A DNA stretch of 16,502 nucleotides from Bacteroidales bacterium UBA1628 (GTDB lineage: Bacteria > Bacteroidota > Bacteroidia > Bacteroidales > UBA932): the NCBI GenBank assembly GCA_002321335.1, contig DCMG01000091.1, positions 4,095-20,596 on the forward strand, read 5' to 3'. The position numbers and the translations under genes were made by a program. Below, piece by piece: positions 1-9,539 of this stretch (position 1 is its first letter; the number at the start of each line of letters is the position of its first letter). The notes under the pieces were generated by a model. The model had not been told where the DNA came from, did no database searches, and was given only the letters and a program-made list of their open reading frames with translations.

Positions 1-792
1 GAGGAATATCTCACCGGCCCGGAGTTCTCGTTCATGTGCTTTGTGAACGGAGAGGAAGTCTTTCCTCTGGCCGTTGCCCAGGACCACAAGAGGGCGTTCG
101 AGGGAGATAAAGGTCCTAACACGGGCGGCATGGGAGCATATTCACCAGTCCCGATCATTACCGCTGAGGATGAGGAATATGCCCTTGAGCATATCATGAA
201 GAAGACCGCAGCCGCGATGGTCGCCGAAGGTTGTCCGTTTAAGGGATTGCTTTACGGAGGTCTGATGAAGACTCCATCAGGGATCAAGGTGATCGAGTTC
301 AACTGCCGTTTCGGAGACCCTGAGACTGAGGTGGTTCTGCCTCGTCTAGAGTCCGACATATTCGAAATCTTCTGTGCCGTCACAGATGGCGGCAGACTTG
401 TGAACGCTCCGGAAAGGACGGATTCCACGGAGGGTGTCAAGATTCCTTCATCGCAGTTGATGCCTGAGATTAAATGGTCAGACGAACCGACTATTGGTTT
501 CGTTATGGCCTCGAAAGGCTATCCTGGCTCCTACGAGAAAGGCTTCAGGATCACCGGTTTGGAGGACGCTTTGGCTGATCCGTCTGTCAAGGTCTACCAG
601 ATGGGAACCAAAGAGATTGTTGATCCTCAGTCTGGTGAGAAGTCCCTTGTGACATCAGGAGGACGTGTGCTGATGGTGGTCGCGTCCGGCGAGACCCTTC
701 GCCAGGCTCGTGACAAAGCCCTTGTCGCTGTACGTAAGATCCATTGCGACAACCTCTTTTACCGTTCCGACATCGGACATCTTGTACTCTAG
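1..792 (+). CDS. purD: Phosphoribosylamine-glycine ligase (GAR synthetase), 3' part
   Basis: This is the C-terminal 263 codons of PurD; the frame is open to the window's first base, so the start lies outside. PurD joins 5-phosphoribosylamine and glycine using ATP, the second step of de novo purine synthesis, in the cytosol. The visible part is the ATP-grasp half and C-terminal domain. It shows DHKR at visible residues 28-31, the glycine-rich GPNTGGMGAYSP at 38-49, and the family signature RFGDPE at 103-108, which carries metal and nucleotide ligands. The ending CDNLFYRSDIGHLVL is typical. Usual family length is about 420-430 residues, so roughly 160 are missing. No frameshift is seen. A REP-like cluster begins 3 bp after the stop, and folD follows on the same strand 166 bp downstream. 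Identification is secure; the only abnormality is truncation by the window edge. Confidence 0.96.
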   Translation, partial: EEYLTGPEFSFMCFVNGEEVFPLAVAQDHKRAFEGDKGPNTGGMGAYSPVPIITAEDEEYALEHIMKKTAAAMVAEGCPFKGLLYGGLMKTPSGIKVIEFNCRFGDPETEVVLPRLESDIFEIFCAVTDGGRLVNAPERTDSTEGVKIPSSQLMPEIKWSDEPTIGFVMASKGYPGSYEKGFRITGLEDALADPSVKVYQMGTKEIVDPQSGEKSLVTSGGRVLMVVASGETLRQARDKALVAVRKIHCDNLFYRSDIGHLVL

Positions 793-795
793 ACA

Positions 796-932
796 GGTGC
801 TTCGACAAACTCAGCAACCACAAGTAATGTCTCGAAAGGCTTATCCTGAGGTCGCTGAGCCTGTCGAAGCGACCATCAACACCGGTCACTGAGCCTAAAT
901 TACACCGGTCACTGAGCTTGTCGAAGTGCCGG
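796..932. repeat. Cluster of REP-like palindromes after purD
   Basis: This fills most of the 166-bp purD-folD gap. The 12-nt core GAGCYTGTCGAA appears at 857-868 and 914-925 on the + strand, and in reverse as TTCGACAAACTC at 801-812. Each core lies between complementary arms. The copy at 850-874 has perfect 7-bp arms, GGTCGCT and AGCGACC. The copy at 906-932 has imperfect arms around CGGTCACT and AGTGCCGG, and the copy at 796-819 is also imperfect. A 15-nt direct repeat, CACCGGTCACTGAGC, occurs at 880-894 and 903-917; its first copy is a truncated unit lacking the TTGTCGAA part. This looks like an extragenic palindrome family of the kind mobilised by RAYT-type transposases. That link is inference, because no transposase is present here. 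Confidence 0.75.
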
Positions 933-958
933 CAAAACAATAATAAACCTTATACACA

Positions 959-1819
959 ATGATCATAAGTGGAAAAGACCTTGCGGCCCGTCTAAAGGCC
1001 CAAATGGCCGAGCAGGTGGCCACATTCCCTGCAAAATATGGCCGAGTGCCTCACTTGGTGGTGATCCTGGTCGGTGATGATCCCGGCAGTCAGACCTACG
1101 TTAGAAACAAGGCCAAGGCCTGTGATGTCGTAGGAATCAGGAACACAACCGTCAGGATGCCCGCTGACACTCCTGAGCAGGAACTTCTTGACAAGATAGC
1201 CGAGCTCAATGCCGATGACACCGTTGACGGCATCCTTGTCCAGCTCCCTCTTCCGAAGCAGATCAGTGAGCCGAAGGTGATTGAGGCCATCGCCCAGTCC
1301 AAGGACGTGGACGGCTTCCACCCTCTGAACACAGCCGCCCTCTGGCAGAAGAGACCGAACTCTTCCTGTGTGGTCCCTTGCACCCCGATGGGAATCATCA
1401 GGCTACTTGAGGACACCGATTACGAAATCGCTGGCAAGAACGCCGTCGTGATCGGCCGCAGCCAGATTGTCGGTCTTCCGATCACCAAGCTTCTGCTTGA
1501 CAGAAACGCCACAGTAACGATTTGTCATTCAAAGACAAAGAATCTTCCTGAGATAACAAGGCAGGCCGACATCCTTGTCGTAGCCATAGGCCGGGCGAAA
1601 TTCGTGACCGGCGACATGGTCAAGGAAGGAGCCGCTGTGATCGATGTGGGAATGGATTTGGATGAAAACGGGAAACTCTGTGGAGACGTTGACTTCGCCT
1701 CAGTCGAGCCAAAAGCCTCTGTCATCACCCCTGTCCCTGGCGGCGTCGGCCCGATGACCATCTGCTGCCTCATGGAGAACACCATCCAGTGCTTCCTCAA
1801 CAAGGTCGCTGCCCGATAG
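959..1819 (+). CDS. folD: Bifunctional methylenetetrahydrofolate dehydrogenase / methenyltetrahydrofolate cyclohydrolase
   Basis: FolD oxidises 5,10-methylene-THF with NADP+ and hydrolyses the product to 10-formyl-THF, the formyl donor for two purine-ring steps and for initiator tRNA. At 286 residues it is normal length. The catalytic pair sits in YVRNK (Tyr47, Lys51). VDGILVQLPLP lies at 89-99 and DVDGFHPLN at 116-124. The Rossmann dinucleotide site is GRSQIVGLP at 166-174, and the C-terminal signature PGGVGPMT is at 260-267. The ATG at 959 gives the canonical N-terminus IISGKDLAA; the leader is A/T-rich with no Shine-Dalgarno. It lies 166 bp after purD on the same strand and may be read from that gene or from a promoter I cannot identify. 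The functional pairing with purD is biochemical (formyl supply). A 206-bp gap separates its stop from the end of the convergent permease gene. Confidence 0.97.
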   Translation: MIISGKDLAARLKAQMAEQVATFPAKYGRVPHLVVILVGDDPGSQTYVRNKAKACDVVGIRNTTVRMPADTPEQELLDKIAELNADDTVDGILVQLPLPKQISEPKVIEAIAQSKDVDGFHPLNTAALWQKRPNSSCVVPCTPMGIIRLLEDTDYEIAGKNAVVIGRSQIVGLPITKLLLDRNATVTICHSKTKNLPEITRQADILVVAIGRAKFVTGDMVKEGAAVIDVGMDLDENGKLCGDVDFASVEPKASVITPVPGGVGPMTICCLMENTIQCFLNKVAAR

Positions 1820-1859
1820 CTCTCAGTTTAGTCAAAAACGCATTGCCCCAAAACGACAG

Positions 1860-1942
1860 TTTGTCCGGCAGATAGACCTTTCACCGGACATAATACTTGA
1901 TAGAGATTGTTTGTCCGGTGGGAATATGTTTGGCCGGACAAA
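1860..1942. repeat. Two 50-bp-spaced inverted repeats of TTTGTCCGG
   Basis: This lies in the gap between the convergent folD and permease genes. Unit 1 is TTTGTCCGG at 1860-1868 opposite CCGGACA at 1884-1890. Unit 2 is TTTGTCCGG at 1910-1918 opposite CCGGACAAA at 1934-1942. Both have a 15-nt loop, and matching arms are exactly 50 bp apart, so the units look like diverged tandem copies. Unit 2 has a perfect 9-bp stem. The loops differ in sequence. No function is recognised; it may be a repeat element, an alternative-folding RNA structure or a protein-binding array. Confidence 0.6.
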
Positions 1943-1957
1943 ACAGTCAAAACATTG

Positions 1958-2000
1958 AAAAACAATAAGAGGATGACCTGAAGTTCGGGTCATCCTCTTA
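1958..2000 (-). terminator. Rho-independent terminator of the xpt-permease operon
   Basis: A perfect 13-bp stem (TAAGAGGATGACC at 1966-1978 with its complement at 1988-2000) encloses a 9-nt loop. Read on the - strand the stem is followed by TTGTTTTT (1965-1958), a good uridine tract, and it begins 25 bp after the permease stop. The + strand lacks a comparable tract (TCGCTTTG), so use as a folD terminator is less certain. Confidence 0.85.
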
Positions 2001-2025
2001 TCGCTTTGATAGGTTTCTCGGCAAA

Positions 2026-3327
2026 CTAAGCGTTTTCTTTTTCTTTCGGGAGGATGAGATTGAGTATGACTGCGAGCACGAACACGACAGCCACGCAGTT
2101 CTCGGCGAAGACGGTCTTGACGATGTCAGGGAAGATGTTGAACATCTGGGAAGCCGATGTGAAGCCGAGGCCAACGCTAAGCGAGAGGCTGGCGATGATC
2201 ATGTTACGGTTTCCGAACCCACACTTCGCCATCATTCCGAATCCCGCGAAGAGGATGCTTCCGAACATCATGATTGTACATCCGCCGAGTACGGCCTGAG
2301 GAATTGTTGTCAGAGTGAGGCCTACTGCCGGGAAAACTCCGCCGATGATCATGATGGCGGCTCCGGTGGCGATTGCGAAACGGTTGACCACTCCGCTCAT
2401 TGTGGCAAGCCCTACGTTTTGGCTGAACGAGGTGATCGGAGTACATCCGAACAGGCCAGCGAGTGAACTGACGAAACCATCGCATGCGATGCTGCCACCA
2501 AGCTCACGGTTGGTAGGCTGACGCTTGAGGGCACCGGCGCAGAGCGCGCTGGTGTCACCGATGGTCTCGGTGGCACTGACCATATAGATCGCTATGATGG
2601 AAAGTATCGCTCCGAGATTGAATTCAGGCTTGAAAGGCAGGAACTTGGGCAGTGAGATGAATCCCGCTCCGCTGAGCGCACCGAAGTCCACCATTCCCAT
2701 GAACAATGATAGCACATAGCCTACAATCAAACCGACGAGCACCGAGAGCGAGCGAAGGAAACCTTTTCCGAACACCTGACAGACAAGGCAGGTGAGGAGA
2801 GTCACCGAACCGATGATCCAGTTGTGCGCGGCTCCGAAATCAGCGGCTCCCTGGCCGCCTGCAAAACTGTTCGCGCCGATAGGAAGCAGGGAGAATCCGA
2901 TTGCAGTGACCACGGTCGCCGCCACGATAGGAGGTACCAACTTGACCCAGTACTTGACAAAGAGCCCCAGCAGTCCTTCTACGATACCGCCGATGATCAC
3001 GGCTCCCATCAGAGTTCCCATACCCATTGTGGATCCTATGAATATGGCGAGAGAGAGGAATGTGAAGCTGATACCCATCACGATAGGCAGTCTCGAACCG
3101 ATCTTCCAGACAGGATAGAGCTGCACGAGGGTGCCGATACCTGCGATGATCATACAGTTCTGGATGAGAGCGCCCTGGAGAGCGGAGTCGACTCCCACGA
3201 CTCCTGCGAGGATGATGATAGGGGTGATGTTGCTCACGAACATCGCAAGCACGTGCTGGAGGCCGAACGGAACGGCCTGAGCTACCGGAACACGTCCGTC
3301 CAGCTCATAGATGTTGGACTTTGCCAT
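2026..3327 (-). CDS. NCS2-family xanthine/uracil permease
   Basis: This is an inner-membrane nucleobase:cation symporter of the NCS2/NAT family, 433 residues, with about 14 hydrophobic segments expected from the family fold. Conserved functional positions, numbered from the start and compared with E. coli XanQ from memory, are His25 in the first membrane segment (LQHVLAM), Glu254 in TETIGD, Asp283 in ACDGF, and the NAT signature QNVGLATMSG at 303-312. Gln303 and Asn304 match the purine-binding residues. The usual Thr at position 9 of the signature is Ser311. The start ATG (3327) is 4 bp after the xpt stop, so the two are almost certainly co-transcribed and perhaps translationally coupled. That neighbour makes xanthine the likeliest substrate (PbuX/XanP role), but uracil or urate cannot be excluded from sequence alone. 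A strong terminator follows. Confidence 0.93.
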   Translation of the reverse strand: MAKSNIYELDGRVPVAQAVPFGLQHVLAMFVSNITPIIILAGVVGVDSALQGALIQNCMIIAGIGTLVQLYPVWKIGSRLPIVMGISFTFLSLAIFIGSTMGMGTLMGAVIIGGIVEGLLGLFVKYWVKLVPPIVAATVVTAIGFSLLPIGANSFAGGQGAADFGAAHNWIIGSVTLLTCLVCQVFGKGFLRSLSVLVGLIVGYVLSLFMGMVDFGALSGAGFISLPKFLPFKPEFNLGAILSIIAIYMVSATETIGDTSALCAGALKRQPTNRELGGSIACDGFVSSLAGLFGCTPITSFSQNVGLATMSGVVNRFAIATGAAIMIIGGVFPAVGLTLTTIPQAVLGGCTIMMFGSILFAGFGMMAKCGFGNRNMIIASLSLSVGLGFTSASQMFNIFPDIVKTVFAENCVAVVFVLAVILNLILPKEKENA

Positions 3328-3331
3328 AGAC

Positions 3332-3913
3332 TTAGTTATTTCTGAAATGTATTGTCTGGGTTTCGTAGTCCATGTCCTCTATGATAGCGATGGACTCAAG
3401 GTGGTAGCCTGCCTCGCGGAGGATCCTGCCGCCTTTCTGCTGGCCTTTCTCGATCGCCACGCCGAGTCCGACCACCTCGGCTCCGGCCTGCTTCACGATG
3501 TCTGTGAGGGCAAGCATCGCCTGACCGTCGGCGAGAAAATCATCGACGATGAGAACCTTTTCCCCTGCGTTGAGGTATGGCTTTGACACAAAGACATTGT
3601 TCATCCTCTTGTGGGTGAATGAATATGCCTGTGAAACATATTTGTCGTCGGTGCAGTTGGCTGTCTCGCCTTTTTTAGCGAAAACTACCGGAACATCATA
3701 TAAGTCGGCGAGCAGGGTGGCGATGGCTATTCCGCTGGCTTCGATGGTCAGGATTTTTGTCACGGTCTCGCCACGGAAGCGGCGCTTGAACTCGTAGGCC
3801 ACCTGCCTCATGATGTCGATGTCAATCTGATGGTTGAGAAAATTGTCAACCTTGAGGATGTTGCCCTCCTTGATCACTCCGTCAGAGAGGATCTTTTCTT
3901 CGAGAAAGTTCAT
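3332..3913 (-). CDS. xpt: Xanthine phosphoribosyltransferase
   Basis: Xpt converts xanthine plus PRPP to XMP in the cytosol, returning xanthine to GMP synthesis. The protein is 193 residues, close to the 194 of B. subtilis Xpt. The PRPP-binding signature VLIVDDFLADGQA is at 120-132. The upstream loop region TIEASGIAIATLLA (56-69) and FAKKGE (78-83) match the Xpt subgroup of type I phosphoribosyltransferases rather than Apt or Hpt. The ATG at 3913 gives the canonical MNFLEEKIL start. It is the first gene of a two-gene operon with the permease. Gram-positive xpt-pbuX operons often carry a guanine riboswitch; here the 85-bp upstream gap is too short and A/T-rich to hold one plus a promoter, so control should be different. 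A LacI-family gene diverges from it. Confidence 0.95.
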   Translation of the reverse strand: MNFLEEKILSDGVIKEGNILKVDNFLNHQIDIDIMRQVAYEFKRRFRGETVTKILTIEASGIAIATLLADLYDVPVVFAKKGETANCTDDKYVSQAYSFTHKRMNNVFVSKPYLNAGEKVLIVDDFLADGQAMLALTDIVKQAGAEVVGLGVAIEKGQQKGGRILREAGYHLESIAIIEDMDYETQTIHFRNN

Positions 3914-3931
3914 GTTCTATATACCAAAATG

Positions 3932-3939
3932 CAAATTTA
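3932..3939 (-). promoter_or_regulatory. Candidate -7 promoter element for xpt-permease
   Basis: Read on the - strand this is TAAATTTG, a perfect match to the Bacteroidota -7 consensus TAnnTTTG, 18 bp before the xpt ATG. A possible -33 TTTG lies at 3965-3962, with a 22-nt spacer that is slightly longer than usual. Transcription would start near 3925, leaving a leader of about a dozen nucleotides. Confidence 0.6.
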
Positions 3940-3972
3940 TAGAAAAAAATCAAGTAAGCGTCAAAAAATATC

Positions 3973-3980
3973 TATCTTTG
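3973..3980 (+). promoter_or_regulatory. Candidate -7 promoter element for the LacI-family gene
   Basis: TATCTTTG matches the Bacteroidota -7 consensus TAnnTTTG exactly and lies 18 bp before the ATG at 3999. I see no clear -33 TTTG at the right distance. It supports the downstream start at 3999, because the longer reading frame would begin well upstream of this promoter, inside xpt. No CG-centred palindrome typical of LacI operators is obvious in 3914-3998. Confidence 0.55.
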
Positions 3981-3998
3981 CCGCCACAGACATTAATT

Positions 3999-5006
3999 AT
4001 GCGCAAGAACACCATTCAATCCATATCCGAACAGACCGGTTACTCTGTCTCGACAGTCTCAAGGGTTCTGTCTGGCAAGGCTCAAAGGTCCAGGATCAGC
4101 CAGAAGGCGATTGACATAATTCAGGCTGAGGCCAAAAGAGTGAACTATACACCCAACCTCCTGGCCCAAGGACTCAGAACGAGCAGGACTTACACCATTG
4201 GTCTGACGGTGCCCGGGATTGACAATCCGTTCTTCGCCACTTTGGCCAGCACTGTGATAGAGAATCTGAAACTTGCTGGCTATCATACCCTTCTGGCCGA
4301 CTCGCTGGAAAATGAGAAGGATTTCGAAAGTTCCCTTTTGATGTTCCGTTCCAGGAGCGTTGACGGCATCATTGCTGTGCCAGTCGGCAATTCCATCGCA
4401 TTGATGGAAGAAATCACTGGCGATATCCCTGCTGTCTTGATTGACCGTTACTTCGAGGGAACATCTCTCCCTTACATATGCACCGACAACTATGCGGGTG
4501 GCTATATGGCCACTGAATATCTTATAAACCGTGGCTGCCGCAACATCCTTTCGATTCAGGGAGTTGAGGACTCTACCCCTTCAATGGAGCGTGTCCGGGG
4601 CTTTAAGGATGCGATTGCGGCCCACAGCGACAAGAACATTGAATATGCCGTCGTCGGTGACGCTTTCTCAGTCGAGAATGGTTACAATCAGGTCAAGAGA
4701 ATATTCAGCGAAGAAGTGAAGTATGACGCTGTGTTCGCATATTCTTCAACCATCCTGCTTGGAGCCATCCGCGCATTCCGTGAGCTTGGCATAAAGATTC
4801 CGGAGCAGGTCGGTCTGATTTCTTTTGACAACAACGGCTTCCTCGACTTCCTTGACCCTGCCATAACCCGCATCGAGCAGCCGCTCTCCGAAATCGGCCG
4901 TCTGGCGTCTCAGACCCTTATCGACATAATTGAGAACAGGCATCAGGATCTTCCCCCTGTCCAGCGTCTCATAGCCCCGAGCCTTATCGTCCGTGACAGT
5001 TGTTAG
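3999..5006 (+). CDS. LacI-family transcriptional regulator
   Basis: A 335-residue DNA-binding repressor or activator. The N-terminal helix-turn-helix is at about 5-25 (TIQSISEQTGYSVSTVSRVL), the hinge region at about 50-62 (YTPNLLAQGLRTS), and a periplasmic-binding-protein-like effector domain starts at TIGLTVPGIDNPFF (66-79). Effector-domain landmarks include SMERVRGF (195-202) and ISFDNN (274-279). The open frame extends back to 3834, but those 55 codons overlap xpt, are not LacI-like and precede the predicted promoter, so the ATG at 3999 is chosen. It is divergent from xpt, so the salvage operon is the obvious candidate target. However, aligned by eye, the Arg190 and Thr192 that contact purine in E. 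coli PurR appear as Ser and Pro, so a sugar or other ligand remains possible. A REP-like hairpin follows 4 bp after the stop. Confidence 0.9.
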   Translation: MRKNTIQSISEQTGYSVSTVSRVLSGKAQRSRISQKAIDIIQAEAKRVNYTPNLLAQGLRTSRTYTIGLTVPGIDNPFFATLASTVIENLKLAGYHTLLADSLENEKDFESSLLMFRSRSVDGIIAVPVGNSIALMEEITGDIPAVLIDRYFEGTSLPYICTDNYAGGYMATEYLINRGCRNILSIQGVEDSTPSMERVRGFKDAIAAHSDKNIEYAVVGDAFSVENGYNQVKRIFSEEVKYDAVFAYSSTILLGAIRAFRELGIKIPEQVGLISFDNNGFLDFLDPAITRIEQPLSEIGRLASQTLIDIIENRHQDLPPVQRLIAPSLIVRDSC

Positions 5007-5010
5007 CGTT

Positions 5011-5045
5011 CCACCTGTCGTTGAGCTTGTCGAAACGACAGGTGG
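5011..5045. repeat. REP-like palindrome after the LacI-family gene
   Basis: A perfect 12-bp stem, CCACCTGTCGTT at 5011-5022 and AACGACAGGTGG at 5034-5045, encloses the 11-nt loop GAGCTTGTCGA. The core GAGCTTGTCGAA is the same as in the cluster after purD, but the stem sequence is different and still pairs fully. It begins 4 bp after the stop codon. No uridine tract follows on either strand, so it is not a standard terminator, though it may stabilise the mRNA 3' end. Confidence 0.75.
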
Positions 5046-5068
5046 TGAAATAAAGGGAGTGTAACCAA

Positions 5069-5138
5069 ACCGCAAATTAATTTCTTCCAGGCGAATTTTG
5101 GTAACGTGCAAAATTCGTCTGGAAGAAATTTTTGCGGT
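5069..5138. repeat. 70-bp near-perfect inverted repeat between the LacI-family gene and rpoC
   Basis: The left arm (5069-5099) and right arm (5110-5138) pair almost throughout. ACCGCAAA (5069-5076) pairs with TTTGCGGT (5131-5138); then AA with TT after a 2-nt bulge at 5077-5078; then 19 further pairs from 5081-5099 with 5110-5128. The only imperfection in that run is G5091 with T5118, which is a G-U wobble in + strand RNA but a C-A mismatch in - strand RNA. G5100 and C5109 can extend the stem, leaving an 8-nt loop. Uridines lie at the loop end, not after the base, so it is unlike a rho-independent terminator. It may be a miniature mobile element, a structured 3' UTR or a small RNA; the sequence does not decide. 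Confidence 0.65.
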
Positions 5139-5154
5139 CACTTATGAACAACAA

Positions 5155-5179
5155 GGTCTCTTCGGCAAGTTCAGTGACC
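5155..5179. repeat. Decayed REP-like unit
   Basis: TTCGGCAAGTTC at 5161-5172 is the reverse of the REP core with two changes, and it is followed by AGTGACC, the same arm seen near 909 and 886 in reverse. Outer arms are GGTC at 5155-5158 and GACC at 5176-5179. It looks like an old, diverged member of the family at 796-932 and 5011-5045. Confidence 0.45.
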
Positions 5180-5200
5180 ACTTTCAGAAAGTAGGTAGCA

Positions 5201-5234
5201 ACAAAAACCGGCTGTGGAATTGATCCGCAGCCGG
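5201..5234 (-). terminator. Rho-independent terminator of rpoC
   Basis: Ten-base arms CCGGCTGTGG (5208-5217) and CCGCAGCCGG (5225-5234) pair with one imperfect position and a 7-nt loop. On the - strand the stem is followed by TTTTTGT (5207-5201). It begins 27 bp after the rpoC stop and so closes the long tRNA-Trp to rpoC operon. Confidence 0.85.
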
Positions 5235-5261
5235 CCTTTCATATTCATTGAATAAACTCTG

Positions 5262-9510
<4,249 letters not shown>

Positions 9511-9512
<2 letters not shown>

Positions 9513-9537
9513 ATTCTTGAATGTCAATATTCTTGAA
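9511..9537 (-). repeat. Duplicated 11-mer in the rpoB-rpoC spacer
   Basis: TTCAAGAATAT (- strand) occurs at 9537-9527 and again at 9521-9511, a 16-bp period. The second copy runs directly into the rpoC ATG (AATATG), while the first is followed by TGACA. The pair makes up most of the 27-nt intergenic spacer. It could be chance in A/T-rich sequence, a small tandem duplication, or part of the translation initiation region. Confidence 0.6.
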
Positions 9538-9539
9538 AA

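Noticed and set aside
710..892. 60-codon + strand frame across the purD end and the repeats
   Set aside because: Overlaps purD in another frame and then translates the palindromic repeats; not a plausible gene.
850..932. CRISPR-like array in the purD-folD gap
   Set aside because: Units are palindromic, unevenly spaced, in mixed orientation and without unique spacers; they fit a REP-like family instead.
2824..3345. 173-codon + strand frame inside the permease gene
   Set aside because: Very Asp/His-rich low-complexity product that mirrors the hydrophobic codons on the opposite strand; a shadow of the permease gene.
3914..3998. Possible purine riboswitch before xpt
   Set aside because: The gap is only 85 bp, A/T-rich, and already holds two divergent promoters; no three-way junction or conserved aptamer-like segments are seen.
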